Shown: positions 21,179 to 34,064, counted from the first letter of the stretch. The stretch is 64,000 nucleotides of DNA from Trissonchulus latispiculum (GCA_030248195.1 JASAND010026207.1:82501-146500), one strand, 5' to 3'. Notes: generated by a model not told the origin, from the sequence alone. A program made the numbers and translations.

Positions 21179-24100
21179 TCCTTCCTTCCTTCCTTGTTTC
21201 TCTTTCTTTTTTATTTTATTTCTTTCTTTCTTCCTTGGAGATTTCTTTTTCTTTGCACCCAAATAAGACAGTAGCTGTAACGTATAAAAGCCAGTTTCTT
21301 TAGGTACTGGTATCGCTTTGTGTAAATTCAAGCTTATAGGCTTCAATTCTTTATGAAAGAGGATAAAACATTCCAAATATTTCATTTTGATGTTCTTCAA
21401 CATTTTGGGACCAGTCCCACATTTTGTCGTAAAAAGATATTTTTAGTTCTTGCTCTTTTTCTCCTAGTATATAGTTGATACACCGGGTTAGTTATCATGG
21501 ATGTTAAGAGACTACCAAAATGAATATTTTTGCTTTTACAACATTTGAGATATCCCTAGTGGTTAAACCAACATAAGCCAAAATCGATTGGGGGGGGGGG
21601 TCCAAAAATGGCCGATTTCGAGAAAATCAGTTTTCTCAAACGTACTGCCACTTCATGTGGACATTCGTGCTTTATTTTTATACTCAATCGATACACACTC
21701 TTATTGCACATTTTATCAGTGCCTATTAGCTGGAGTACTTTGTTGCATGCTAGAGCTTTTTTAAAACTGCGATTATTTTGTTTCGAAGATCGATTTCTCA
21801 AAATTTCAATGGATAGGAAAATCCCATCGTTTAAGTTGAAAAGTCTGTAGTAGGGAGAAAATTGTATGCAAAGTAGGGATTTTTCGTGTCACCGCGCATT
21901 TCTGGAACATTAAATCCTGTTGAGCCAAATCCAAAAATTGCTCTCGGCACTCATGTGATGATAAGCCTTAGCTCTCTCCAACTCCCAAAATTTCGAAAGT
22001 TATAGCGTTTTAAATGTCAACACAAAAGCACTGCACAAAGGGATACCACCACCTTAACGCTACCAAAATGGTTACTCACAAACGCAATTGATCCTTTAGA
22101 GCAGGGGGTTGTAATCGCTGCCTTGTAGTTTGTGTGCACGTGGGTGCTAGTTAGAGACAGCAAAAATGGAGTGACCTCAATGATATCAAGCATTTTCATG
22201 ATCTTTATGAATCCGGAAGCCAAATTAGGATCGGATGCTTGCTGACTTGTTGCAAACGTGGATGGAACTGAAATTATGCAAACAAGGCGTCATTTTGGCA
22301 TCCAACAAACTTCAGTTTCACAGTTGGGCACATTTTTGACTATGTGACTCCTGCAGTATGTTTCGACTGTGTATATTCATGCACGGCTCACCAGTTCATA
22401 CTTTCGTATCTCATTTTATTCCCTGACAACAAATAATTAATAATAGACAATAACAAATTTCGTGGTCCACATGATCTAGAACTAGAAGCAAGTGAATCTA
22501 TGTAAATTGTAGCAGTATATAGGGGCGTTCTGGGTAGCAGAAGTCTACTCTTTGCTTTGCTTTCCGATTCATCTTTTCATTAGCATAGTTTAAGTTTAAG
22601 TTTAAGTTTCAACTTACCTCCATAGTTAAAAAACTTGGATCGAACCAGACTTAGATTCGTATTCTGCGACTAGAAAACTCCTGTACACAACTTTACAGGA
22701 AAATGTGTGGCACATTTTCATTTCTCTTTGGGAACCAAAAAAAAATTTGAATTGGGCTAAATGAAAATTTTTACAATTTTTGAACTAGGGTGTAGTCGAA
22801 TTCATACAAAGTTTTAGCTCATCAAGCATTAAAAGTTTAGCACTCAGGAAGTCAGCTTGGAAAAAACCCCTTACCCAGGGTCACTTTCCAATATAACGCT
22901 GGGCGCACGATGGTAAAAAGGTCCCAGGTGGTACGTAACCTAAAGTACCATGGAGAACTTTCATGCAGCAAAGCAAGAACCTCTCGAGCGCACTGCAGAC
23001 TAAATAATCATCTAATAAGCGGTTGTCAAGCACCAGAATTAAATTTAAAAATTTTAATTAATTTTAAAATTTGTTATTCTGAATTTGTATCAATGCTCAC
23101 ACTTACAGTTCACACGTCCATATCCAAACACCCGAAAACTGGCGGGTGCAGTTGCAGGATACAAGCCCACAAACTGGTCTGGACAATTTGGCACGTTGAA
23201 AGTCCCAGCCATGCAAAGTCTGTGGTTGGACATATGTTTATCCAAAAGATCTTTGCGTAATGTATGGTTTAGCTTTATCAGTCCGATATCCATCGCATTG
23301 TCCATGCAGGTGCGGTGGGATCCTGCGTCCATAATATTGAATGCATTCATGCAGTCCATGTAGGTTGGATGTATAATACCGACACCGTCGTAGTCTCCTT
23401 GCTGCAAGCTTATTCGAAATGGTGCTGCCGATACGGTGCCCTCACGAATATAAATGTCGACGTGTGTAATGGCCACTCTAACGAATTGCTCAGGTGGAAT
23501 ATTGCTGTTCCTAAATTTGAATTTTTAATTAAAATTATTAAAACTATTAAAATAACTATTAAAAGCTAACTTTACAAGTCTTCCTAAGCAGCTGATGAAG
23601 TTAAGTTTCACGGCTTGGTTATTTGGTTGGATATTGATGCATTTTGAAGAAGATTTTTAATGTTAATTAAATTAGTTAAAAAATTTTAAATTTTTAATTT
23701 AAAGCTTTCAGCGTTCAATAGTTCCAATGATTAAGCATTAATGTTGGTCTTTACTTTTCTTCATTTTATTAAGAATTTTGTTTCTGCAAGATTGTGCTTC
23801 TTTTGAATTTCTTGGAGAAGTACAGTACGCTATAAGAGTATACAGCAAACGACTAAACAGACAATGTTAGTGAGAATAGTTGTAAACAAAGTATTGAAAC
23901 TTAGAACAAGATGGCAGGGTCCATAGGATACAAGGGCTAGCCTATTGTTATGCTAAAGTTATACAACGCTTCCACAGCACAAAAAGTAGTCATGAATGGA
24001 GGTCGGACACACAAAGCGTGACCGCTTCACACGGTTGATGGACAGTTAAGATCTGAGCACCCGAGGCCCATTTCATTACCCTGGCTCGAGTACAATCATA

Positions 24101-25287
24101 GCTTTTGGACGCAATGTTCGATGTATATGTTGATTTTGTTTTGACGACTTTCGTTGCGTTGCTTAAAAGAAAAGACTTACAGTTTGAAGTTCGAAAGTTT
24201 GAAAAGAAACATTTAACGGTTGTGCTAGGTTGCAAGACAGGAAAAATTGACCGATTGAAAACAAAAAGCTCCAAAATTACGATTCTGCGTTGACACTTTG
24301 GCTAAGGTGTCTGCGTCAAACAAACAAGTTTGCTAGTCTGGAGGTTAATTAGCAAGAAGTTAATGACAAAAATCACAGAAATTCTCAGATTAGGTGGATT
24401 ACCTTGCAGGATAGGGGTCAATAAAGGTGAGACAGTGAGCTGCAGTAATAATGATGTTTTTATCAAAAATGACTCCAGTGCATCGGTTTGAATCATCATT
24501 TTCGGCGGTATGCTCTTGAATTTGCTGCGTTGCTAGCTTAATGAGAACTTTTCCGCCAGCAGACAATCGCACGATGTACGGATATTCCCAGATATCTTCA
24601 ACATACTCTCCATTGATGATTTTTCTGATCAACGTGCTGTTGCGGAGATCTGAAGCACGTAATACCGAACTTGGTTAAATGCATCGATCTAATGAAACTG
24701 CTCGTGTACCGATTGTGAATAATGTATGGCTAAATGTTTTGACTGGTTGCTTTCACTTAATTCTTGTGCTCACTTTACACGATGGTCCGCGTATTTGCAA
24801 CAAACCTTTGTAACGATGTGTTTCATCCAGTTTTGAACGCTCAATAAATTTAATTTTGTAATGAGGGCCTGAATTTTGATGATTTTAGTAGAACCTGATG
24901 AAAACTTAAAAACAAAGTGCCTGATCATAAATTTTAAATCTTAATAGATCTAAATTAGGTCTTAGAGTAAGAGTTTTAGAACAGGACCTTTAAATGATAC
25001 TTAAATTTGCCCCATACTTTAGGTTGTTCAAAAGAGACATTAATGTCACTGCTATCACCACCCGCACATATGTTGAAGCATATAGAAACATGATATCTTT
25101 TTGCAGAGTAATAGTAAGGTTGAAATTAAATAACAATTGAAATCAAAATTAAAACTTGAATGAAAATTGTAAGTGTAGACTCTAAATACATCACTGCTAA
25201 TTGATCTTGAGGCTTACTTGAATTGAAATAATGACCGTAGCAGGATACAGTGTAAAATACTACTGCAACACAATTCTGCAAGTGCAT
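20093..25287 (-). CDS. Trypsin-fold serine protease, complete five-exon gene
   Basis: Exons on the minus strand are 25287-25218, 24649-24403, 23510-23107, 22267-22080 and 20356-20093. All have GT-AG borders, and phases 1, 2, 1, 0 match at every join, giving 390 residues. Residues 1-18 look like a signal peptide. Activation is expected after Lys33, before IINGEY. The triad is His95 (ITAAHC), Asp180 (MDIGLIKL) and Ser306 (GDSGAP). The peptide hydrolase acts outside the cell after zymogen cleavage. Six residues before Ser306 lies Ser, which would hint at chymotrypsin-like pocket chemistry, but the usual Cys of that loop is missing. GAP replaces GGP. The C-terminal Cys-rich tail (CQLCRDAM) is shared with the paralogue at 61722. 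The introns hold a B-family element and a SINE. The start is chosen because its exon supplies the signal peptide in phase. Confidence 0.85.
20405..20530 (+). mobile_element. SINE family 2 copy, tRNA-headed
   Basis: A tRNA-like head at 20418-20489 has a perfect 7-bp acceptor stem (GCACCTG with CAGGTGC), GGCTGAGTTGGTAGAGC (A box) and GTTCGAGACC (B box). The anticodon position reads TTT, but base 33 is C, so it is unlikely to be a working tRNA. A GGATTTTTTTGGATC tail follows, as in the copies at 36766 and 39645. It sits about 50 bp upstream of the last protease exon. Confidence 0.65.
20993..21240. repeat. Polypyrimidine minisatellite
   Basis: Three tandem units of about 75-80 bp, each a run of CTTT, then CCTTCCTTCC, then TTGTTTCTCTTTCTTTTTTA. 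The long ORFs across it are artefacts of low complexity. It lies in the last protease intron. Confidence 0.95.
21303..22053 (-). mobile_element. B-family TTAA element in a protease intron
   Basis: Minus-strand copy of 55934-56941. One end is GGTGGTGGTATCCCTTTGTG next to TTAA (22054-22057) and the other is GGTACTGGTATCGCTTTGTG at 21303. The interior shares GAGAAATCGAT, AAACAAAATAATCGCAGTTTT and GGACTGGTCCCAAAATGTT. It starts 22 nt inside the intron after the donor at 22079. Confidence 0.75.
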
Positions 25288-25964
25288 CCTATATAACTTT
25301 CCGAAAATGTTAGTTGGTACTTGCTTGCCTATCAAATGATCTCAAGCTAGGATAACGCTTATTCCCTTTATTATAATTCAATTATTTTATTAGCTGGTGA
25401 GGCAGTCATCCAGGGAGAGCGTCGATACGTTTCAACGGATGCACAACGAAAAGTTATTACTTTCAAAAAGCACGATTCGTGTAACATTCCATTGCTTGGA
25501 TTTCCACACTACATGACAAATATTCCTTCTCTTGTTGAAACTTTTATAGTTTCACGTACGCATTAACCCTTTCCCGCATACTTTACACATTTGTAACGAA
25601 GGGGAAATGAACGTGTACTCTTCTTGTTGCAGTTTTGTCTATTAATGTGCTAGATGATGTGCTTATCTAGCTCTCTTCTACTGTTTAGGTGTTCTGTTGT
25701 GCTTATTTTTGTCTAATAGTTGTCCTGTTGAGCTTTGAGCTGTTTCTTCTATCTTAAAATTTTTCCTTTTTCCATCTAAGCTAAGTGATATTAGACTGTA
25801 TCCAGTTCATGCTTTATTGGGTTAGAAATAACAGATACTAGTTTTCTAGTCAATATATTCGAACGTCTCTATTGTTTCGTTTCTTCATTTCCATTGCTAT
25901 GTCTGCTGCTCTTCTGCCCGGATGCTGATGATGCTGAGTAAAAGAAAACAAACAAATAAAACTT

Positions 25965-26655
25965 GCCAGACCTTCAAGAAGCCAAGCCGAGCCGGAGAAT
26001 TGAAACCCCGAGCCGAGCCGAGCAGAGACGACCCTATCGAAAAATTTTAAGTTCACTGTAATTACTTCCAAATTTATTCAAACAAAATAGCCAACAAATT
26101 CAATGAATTCTGTTTGGTGCTTTCAACTTTGTCGTCTAATTTTCTGTTTTCTTGTCCTTATTCATATCTTCCTTCCATGCCAACTTAGTACAAACGTTAG
26201 GCTGTGCTTGAAGTCAACTTATGTATGCTGTAGTTAGAAAGAAACACTTTGACTTAATTATTTCAACGTGTCATATTTGGTAAATATTACAATTAAAATT
26301 TGCATGATCTCACTACTAGGTTTTCGTAGTAGTTTATCACATAGCAGAAAAGGTGATTATATACCAGAAGTACTCACTATTAATTTAGTTTAAACTGGCC
26401 ACATTTAAACTCAAGGTGGACAATGGTAGTCGAGTAGTTGGGAAGTATTATTTCAGAGGATGCATAGACCGACTGATGAAAAGTAACAGATATCGGATAT
26501 CTAAGATCATGAAAAGGTTACATAATGCGTCCTACAACAAAGTAGATATGAGGACGAGCCGACATTTTCGGGCTCGGCTCGGCTCGCGGGCATACCCGGC
26601 TCGCCTCGGCTCGGAAGAATATTGAAAGTGGGTCGGCTCGGCTCGGGTCGCCCAG
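25965..26655. repeat. Inverted GGCTCG/CGAGCC repeat pair, hAT-like
   Basis: CCGAGCCGAGCC-type iterations at 25980-26025 face GGCTCGGCTCG iterations at 26570-26655. The layout mirrors the GC-rich shoulders of the hAT element at 18537 and encloses an AT-rich core. No convincing terminal repeat or target duplication was found. Confidence 0.45.
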
Positions 26656-26659
26656 CTTG

Positions 26660-28360
26660 AAATTTGAAATTTGACCGATTGCACCGAATTGTGGATTTTC
26701 TACGTTGTTTTTGACAAAAGGCCTGAAAACAGCTGTCTAGCTTTTGTGTACCAGTGTGAATCACCAAATTTCCATTATTACCGAGACACTGGGAGCTGCA
26801 GAGTCCACGATTATAAGGTTTAATGCTATTGTCATTTGGTAAATGTATATTCTACGAACTTGGGCGGGCACCCATTCATGCTTGTTTTGCTTAAAATTTA
26901 TTATTTTATTCTATATATACGAAATGGAAAGGAACCATTGCTAAACGCAGAAAACAATCACGAGAAAATGCTATCTGATAAATAGCAAAATGCTTGAGAA
27001 CTCTGCAATAAAATTTAGAATTCTGTTTAGTTTTTTTAGTTTTAAAAAATTTCAAATCCTCTAATTGCACTCTGCCGATCGTAGCCATAATCGTAGTCAA
27101 TTGTAATTACTCAGAATAGCTTTAAGCTACAGCAATTTCTCAGTTACGTTAAATCCCATCATGTACTTGTAGTATTGCGTGTCGGGTACTATTTTGCCTG
27201 CCGTAACTTATTTTCCCAATACATACGCTAATGCAAAGAGTGAGAGGGTAACGCTTACGTTACTAAAATCACATCATTAAATTAAAGTTAGAACCACACC
27301 ACATCTCACTTAGGGTGGTGACATGCACCAAATCTGATTTAGGTTAAGCCGAAATTAACTAAGTAACGCTGGAGTCTCCGAGAGTGGCTGTGGTTTTTCA
27401 CAGTGGTTTCTTACTGCGCCATAAGTAGAGTATCGTGTTAAGCCTAGAGCTTGCCCTGGTAATAAGCTGTAGCACTCATTTCATATCCCTCCTGGGCAAT
27501 TTACCGAAATTGTCAAGGCGTGGCCGTCCGTCAAGTGAAACTACCACTGAGCCCTATTACGGTGAATGTCACTGATGTTCTGATAGCCTTGTGCAATCAG
27601 GCTATCAGAACACATCGGACTAACACATCGGATAATTGCCATGGCAACTAGTCAGTGTCAGCATTTTTCATTATGAATTTCATTAAAACTTCATACGTTC
27701 TAAGCTGGCATTACCCATAATCGGAGCACCGACTGTGGTAGCAATTAAAGGCGGATTAGTTGATTGTTTTGACTGTAACTAGGGCTTAAAATTAAGCATC
27801 AACATCCAAGGAAATTTACATCTCAGTATCGATGACGAATAACTTGTGCCTAAGATAAGTATCGTTGGCGCAGCACCTTAAGATCAAATAAAAGTTTATT
27901 TGGCGGTAAAGTGGGAATTAACTTGTAAGTAATAGTTAATCCCCATAGGTGCAATTCGCCGTAAATATTTATCACTACTCAAACAGATCTACTAATCACA
28001 GCCGAGAGTATACAACACAACAACAACAACAACAACAACAACACACAACAACACTGAGTCAAATGTAATTTTCATACAAGTTACCTTTGCTCTAGAAAAT
28101 TTGGAAAAACATCAGACAATACTGTAGACGATATTTGAAATCAGTTGATACTTCCTGTGGATAAATCAAAAGACATTCATGACAAACTGGAAGTTGCTGG
28201 AATCAATTGCAGATTTTAAGAGCAATTCAGTTTGCATATTATTGCGAAGCGCGAAACGGACGGAGGTCAGCTGGAGACTAAGTTGGAATAGTTCTAGCTA
28301 ATCTAGAGGTCCATGATGGGTAAGAAGGTCCTCGACGACAACATACAAGCATATATTAAT
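26660..28360. other. No gene recognised
   Basis: AT-rich sequence. It includes a perfect 14-bp-stem hairpin at 27576-27612 (TGTTCTGATAGCCT with AGGCTATCAGAACA) and a (CAA)n run at about 28018-28052. No coding or RNA gene is supported. Confidence 0.5.
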
Positions 28361-28650
28361 GTAAGGGGAGCAGGCATAGGAAAGATTGACAAGCCTGCAA
28401 CGGGAGCTTTGCTGATGGCCCTGTGGTGTAGTTGGTTAGCATGTCTGCTTCGGAGTCAGAGGGGCCGTGGTTCGAAATCCGGCGGGATCAATTCTTTGCT
28501 TTCAATGGTGAGTGAAAAGCTGAATCTCCCTATTTCCTTCTCTCTTCTAGGTCCTGGTTTCCTGGGTACGAGAGGCGCCTGACGCCACACGTTCGGGCTT
28601 GTCTTAGGTTTCTTCTTGGTCCACCAGCCCTGGTAGCAGCGCTATATTAA
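28361..28650 (+). mobile_element. SINE family 1 copy
   Basis: Leader GGAGCAGGCATAGGAAAGAT, tRNA-like head at 28417-28489 with A box TGGTGTAGTTGG and B box GGTTCGAAATC, body AGGTCCTGGTTTCCTGGG, end CCACCAGCCCTGGTAGCAGC. The anticodon position reads CGG. Diverged from the copies at 37838 and 38334. Confidence 0.8.
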
Positions 28651-29375
28651 CATACTTTTGCTTTAATCTAGAAACTCATTTTTGTCAGCTCTGTCTTATT
28701 TATTGTTCATTGTTAATCTGCGCAATGCCCCCTTAATGATATTAAACTAAAAGACTCGTGTCTAAGACTACAAAGACAGATCCCGCAGGTTGCTTTGAGA
28801 GACAAGAATATTCAAGTTTAAAATGGCAACCACTCTGCGACTAGATGCAAGAAGTCTACGAAATCTACAAAAAAACCTAAATTCATTGAGTTTAACATTG
28901 ATAGCCTTACACTCCATTTTTGGTAACTTCGTTTTTATAGTAATAAAGTAGCGATAAGTTTTGGAGAGCTCAGAGGTTAGGAACCGTGTCAAAAATGTGC
29001 CAAAACTCTATCGTGTACACGATTTATTTACACGATTCAATTCGTGGAAAAATCACTTAATCGGCTTCTTTTGATGAAGATCTGTTTTGTACTTTTTGTA
29101 GGTAACCCAGTCAAGCTAGCAAATGCTATAACCTTGTACTTAGCTTTTTCATGCTTTCATATGATAGCGGCCAAGTTGAAATAAAGCTGCAGCTACGAGA
29201 AAGCAAAAAGACAGAACAACAAGTATCAAAAAAAGAAACGTGTAAAAATCGTGTTAAATTTTGTGGAAAACGTTTGGGATCCGTGTAAATTTCATCGTGC
29301 ACGATTTTATTTTTGACAGGGTTAGATTTGGAGCAATAATGTTAGCAAAAAAGCTTTACTATACGCCGTTTCATG
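28651..29375. other. No gene recognised
   Basis: AT-rich flank between the SINE and the LTR element. CGTGTACACGATT-like words recur near 29010 and 29290, but no feature is supported. Confidence 0.4.
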
Positions 29376-29380
29376 GAATT

Positions 29381-29734
29381 TGTCCAGTAGCTCGAAGAAT
29401 CCTGCAGAAAGTTCGAGAAGGCTGAAGAAACTTCGAGAACATTCCATATGATTCTAGACTTTTCTGCACTTTTGAAGAACTTTCTCGAAGCTTCTAGAAC
29501 ATTTTGCTCTTACTATATAAACGAGTGAATTTTACACTTGATCATCTTCGTTTGGTTTCATTACTGTTTTCTTGTCCATGTAGACTACGCTATTACTGCT
29601 TTACGTTTACTTTACGTTATTCAATACGTTGTTTTACTGTATGTTTTACTTTTATTCAGTAAACGTTACCTTTACTTATTTCCTGCTTATTCTGTACGCT
29701 ATTCTCTAAGGCCTACGCCACTGGAAATACAACA
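29381..29734 (+). repeat. 5' LTR of the Ty3/gypsy element
   Basis: Begins TGTCCAGTAGCTCGAAGAAT and ends AATACAACA. TATATAAACGAG near 29514 is a likely TATA region. Same length as the 3' LTR. Confidence 0.92.
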
Positions 29735-29831
29735 GAGATTTTCTGGCGCACTGGGTAGGAACCTGTCAATACTACGACGAAACCTCAAGTCGATTTCTGA
29801 CTTACGTTTTCCTGATTAATCAGGATACAAC

Positions 29832-30530
29832 ATGGCGGATACAGCGGAGATTCTGGAACTGATGGAGCAGATGATGCAACAAATGCAGCAGCAGCGAAAG
29901 CAAGACCAGGAGCGATTTGAACGTCTTCTCCGTCTGACTGCAGGCCAGCAATTCGCTCCAGTGTCGTTATCTGTGACTGCTGCTCCTCCGAGCTTCTCTC
30001 CTTTCGACGCATCAACAGAGTTGTGGACCGATTACTACGCAAGCTTCTGTATCTTTGTTGGTGCCCATTCAATACCGGAGGATAAGAAAGCTCAGATTTT
30101 TCTTACGAATCAGTCATCATCTGTCTACAAGCTGCTGGCAAACTTGGCTGCGCAGCAACCACCGCCCAAGGATGTTAACGCCTTGTCCCTTGATGAAATC
30201 GTTACGTCCATGAACCAGTACGATCCGAAAATGTTCATCGTCAGTGAACGATTCAAGTTTTGGAGCGACATGCAAAGAAAACCTGGCGAAACGATCCATG
30301 AGTTGGCAGCCCGTATACGCCAGGATGCTGCCACCTGCGACTTCCCCTCAATCAAGGATCCTCAGGATGAGGCACTGCGCACTCGTTTCATTTGTTCCGT
30401 CAACACTGAAGCCGTCCTGAAGGCCTTGTTCAAGGTGAAGGATGACGAGTTGGATTTCGCTAAGGCTATCCAAATTGCTGTAGAAACTGAGGACGCCGCT
30501 AAAGTAGCTAAGGAAACCGTACAAACCTAA
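29832..30530 (+). CDS. Gag polyprotein of the Ty3/gypsy element
   Basis: An intact 232-codon frame starts with ATG at 29832. It has a Met/Gln-rich N-terminal coiled-coil-like stretch (MEQMMQQMQQQRKQ), then the usual gag capsid region with the FWSDMQRKPGETIHELAARI core. It assembles the cytoplasmic particle that packages element RNA. A CCHC-like knuckle (CNYCNIKRHWRQC) follows in another frame near 30680-30715, so the nucleocapsid part is separated from gag by a frameshift. The ORF is one of the few in the element without a stop. Confidence 0.85.
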   Translation: MADTAEILELMEQMMQQMQQQRKQDQERFERLLRLTAGQQFAPVSLSVTAAPPSFSPFDASTELWTDYYASFCIFVGAHSIPEDKKAQIFLTNQSSSVYKLLANLAAQQPPPKDVNALSLDEIVTSMNQYDPKMFIVSERFKFWSDMQRKPGETIHELAARIRQDAATCDFPSIKDPQDEALRTRFICSVNTEAVLKALFKVKDDELDFAKAIQIAVETEDAAKVAKETVQT

Positions 30531-30674
30531 GAACCGGTCTTCTAGTTGAAGCAGACGTCCTCAAGCGCGGCAACGAGGTGGAAACCAAAGAGTGATTCGG
30601 AACGTTCTACAATCAGGTGCTATCGATGGCAAACCGGATCACAAGGCAAATGACTGTCGCTACAAAAGCTCTAC

Positions 30675-33600
30675 ATGCAATTATTGCAACATCAAGAGGC
30701 ACTGGAGGCAGTGTTCCGAAAGAAGTTGAAGACGAAGGATGAACCAAGAAGCAACGTTAAAAGAATCAACGTTGTCAATGCGGTCTCTGTCCATCAGGAA
30801 GCAGTCCCGAAGCTGGAAGTGCCTGTCGAGATCCAGGGTCAGCGTTGTGCCATGGAAATTGACACAGCAGCGACAGGAAACTTCATTAATACACAAAGCT
30901 GCGACAATCTCGGACAGCCTACCTTGGATCCTCCTACAGCCCGATACGAATCGGATAGCAAACATGAGCTTCGGATGAAGGGTACCTTCATGGGCAAGAC
31001 AATGATGCCAGGAGAACGGGATCAACACGACATCTGTTATACAGTTACGGATGTCCCAGATCTGAACCTCCTGGGCTGTACTGCTACTAAACAGATGGGA
31101 ATTTTGGTGGATCAGACCCTGAAATCGAAATCATCCGAACAGTGCAGTGCAACGCCGTATTCAGTCACCTGAAACCCGATGAAAATTTGCGTAACAGGTG
31201 CCGGCAAATCAGCAATAAATTTCCTGAGCTGTGGAAGCAGGAACTTGGGTGCCTTAAAGATTACGAATTAGAGGTAGAATTTAAACGCCAATCCCGTCCA
31301 CTGCAAAGCAAGACCCGTGCCAGTAGCCATCAGAGAAGACTTAGAACGAGCATACGAAGATGGTATTGCTAGAGGGACTTGGCAGCTCACCCTATTCAAT
31401 GATTATGGCACGCCAGTGGTTCCTGTCAAGAAGGCATTGCTCCCAGACCAGAAGAAGCCAAAGATGAGAGTGTGTGGCGATTATTCTATAACCGTCAACA
31501 AACAACTCAAGGAGCATCGACACCCGCTGCCTCTCCCAGAGGATCTAATGCGGAAACTGGGAAGGGGTTATGGGTTTACGAAGATTGATTTGGGTGATGC
31601 CTACAATCAGATTAAATTGGGTCCAGGAAGTCAAGGAAGGCTTGCCCTCAGCACTCATATGGGGGTATTGCTACAGAAGAGGCTCCAGTTCGGCATTAAA
31701 TCGGCACCTGGCTATTTCAGCAAGTCATGAATCAACTCACTCAGGATTTACCAGACGTAGCAGTGTACCTGGATGATCTCCTGGTCAGTGGGAAGGATGC
31801 GGTAGATCACATTAAGTATTTGCGAAATCTGCTTCAACGCCTTAATGATAAAGGTCTCCGCTGTCGTTTGGAATAATGCCACTTCGCCAAACCTAACGTA
31901 GAGTATTTTGGGCATATTCTTTCTACAGAAGGCGTCGCCAAAGGACCAAAGTTGAATGACCTGTTGAATATGCCTCCGCCAACGGATGTTTCCAGCCTCA
32001 AATCCTTTTTGGGATCTGTTCAGTTTTACGCTAAATTCCTGCCAACAGATCTCACTACCATTGCCAAACCACGGTATCGGCTAACCAAAAAGAATACACC
32101 CTGGCGATGGGAAAATGAACACCGAAGCGCGTTCAACCGTTTGAAGGAATTGCTGTCTTCAGAGAACGTCCTGGTTCATTTTGATGAGAAGCTGCCAGTT
32201 GGAATTTCCTGTGATGCTTCGAACGTTGGAATTGGAGCTGTTTTGTTTCATCGCTACCCTGATGGCAGCGAGTGTCCAATTGGCAACGTCTCGATGGTAC
32301 TAACTGCGACGCAAAGAAATTATAGTCAAATACAAAAGGAAGCATTGGCAATCATTTTTGGCCTAAAGAAGTTCTACCAATACATTTATGGAAGAAAATT
32401 TATACTGGTTACTGATCATTGGTCACTGATTGCGATGTTTGGTCCAGGCAAAGCAGCTCCTGCTTTGGCAGCCAGCCGATTAGCTCGTTGGGTTTTGACG
32501 CTTAGTCAATTTGACTATGACATTGAGTATCGCAAAACCACCAATCATGCAATGCCGATGTCTTAAGCCATCTACCCGCACGAGCAGATTCACAGTTTGA
32601 CGGGAAGGAAGGTGGCGATGACGCACAGATGGTCTGCGCTATCGAAGACATCGGCAATCAGGTATCGACGACCGATCGCTATGTCCTGTCTCGCGAGTCG
32701 GCCAGGGATCCTGTGATATCATGGGTCATTCGCTTTACTCGTGAAGGTTGGCCGCCAAAGAAAAATGATGAAGGGACTGAAAGCTTAGCGTTTCCGGCAA
32801 CTGGCAGATTCATTGTCTATTGTTAACGGTTGTCTCCTGCATGGCTGCCGAGTTGTGATTCCCTCCAGTTTACGTCTCAAGGTCCTGGGACAGCTGCATC
32901 TTGGACATTTTGGTATACAGCGAATAAAACAACTGGCCAGAACCGCTGTATGCTGGCCAAACATCGACGACGACATAGACGCTACGTGTAGCCACTGCAT
33001 AGCGTGTGGAGAGCACCAAAACAAGCCGTCCAAGCCGGCAGTTCATCCTTGGATGCTCCCCGAGAAGCCATGGAGTCGCTCGCATCTGGACCATGCCATT
33101 AACATCCTGGGTTCAAACTGGCTGAAAACTTCACAGAAAGAAACTTTCTGATCGACGCCTATTCTAAGTATCCGTGCATTCATCCAACACAAGCAGTTAC
33201 TGCCAAAGCTACGACTGAACTGCTAGAACAGGATTTTGCACACTTCGGGTATTTGCATACATTGGTAACAGACAATGCTTCTGCTTTTACCTCTGAGGAA
33301 TTCCAGTCTTGGTGCAGAGAAAGGGGCATCACACACCTTACGGGTGCTCCTTACCATCCAAGTACGAATGGAGCTGCTGAACGGCTTGTACAGACTTTCA
33401 AGCAAGCGCTAACGAAGTCAAGCCTACCTCCTGAAAGAGCACTACAGGAGTTCTTGATGCAGTACCGTCGAACACCAAATTCGACTCTCCAAGCGAGCTA
33501 CTCAACTCATGGCAGATTCGTACTAAAATTGATACCTTGCTCCCATCTCCTGCTCACACCGCACAAGGGAAACAAGCCAAAGAAGCTAATAAATCCCAAC

Positions 33601-33850
33601 AACAGGAAATGATTGCGAAGCTGGCCCTATCCATCCATCCCTATCCATCCTACGACGTTGGTGATCCGGTCTACGCACTATACTTCGGACCCCGACGAGA
33701 CAAAGAGCCACGCTGGGTTTTTGCTTTTGTGATCAAACGAAGAGGAACTCGAACGGTTGATGTGCGGGTCTATCCAAGAGGACCGTTTTGGCGTCGACAT
33801 GTGGAACAACTGCAACCACGACACGTGTCGCCAGATGATACATAACCCGG
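30675..33850 (+). pseudogene. Pol of the Ty3/gypsy element: PR, RT, RNase H, integrase, broken
   Basis: The order along the strand is as follows. An aspartic protease region (30830-30900) has DTAATG in place of DTGA/DSGA. Reverse transcriptase spans 31317-31880 with YLDDLLVSG. RNase H spans 32200-32430 with DASNVGIGAVL and TDHWSLI. Integrase spans 32840-33500 with an HH-CC zinc finger (HLGHFG, CSHCIACGEH), VTDNASAF and the YHPSTNGAAERLVQTFK block with the catalytic Glu. Frames change at several points (about 31172, 31317, 31730, 32570, 32820, 33150 and 33540), and TAA lies at 31874-31876, so no complete polyprotein can form. Described as found; no repair attempted. Confidence 0.88.
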
Positions 33851-34064
33851 AGAAGACATCTTCGTCTCCAACAGTTCTTCCTTTTTTACACCGTCAGAAT
33901 TCTCGGATGATGGATCCAGTCCTACAACAGATTCTGAGATGAAGGTTCCAGTAGCTACGATGGAACTGGATGTTCAATTGCCTCGTCGATCAAAGCGGCC
34001 GACAAAAGGAAAGGCTCCGCCCCGCTACTCGCCTTCACGGTGAAGTTCGGGCTTGGTGGGGAGG

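Noticed and set aside
20909..21303. Phe/Ser/Leu-rich ORFs of more than 100 codons
   Set aside because: Produced by the CTTT/CCTT minisatellite.
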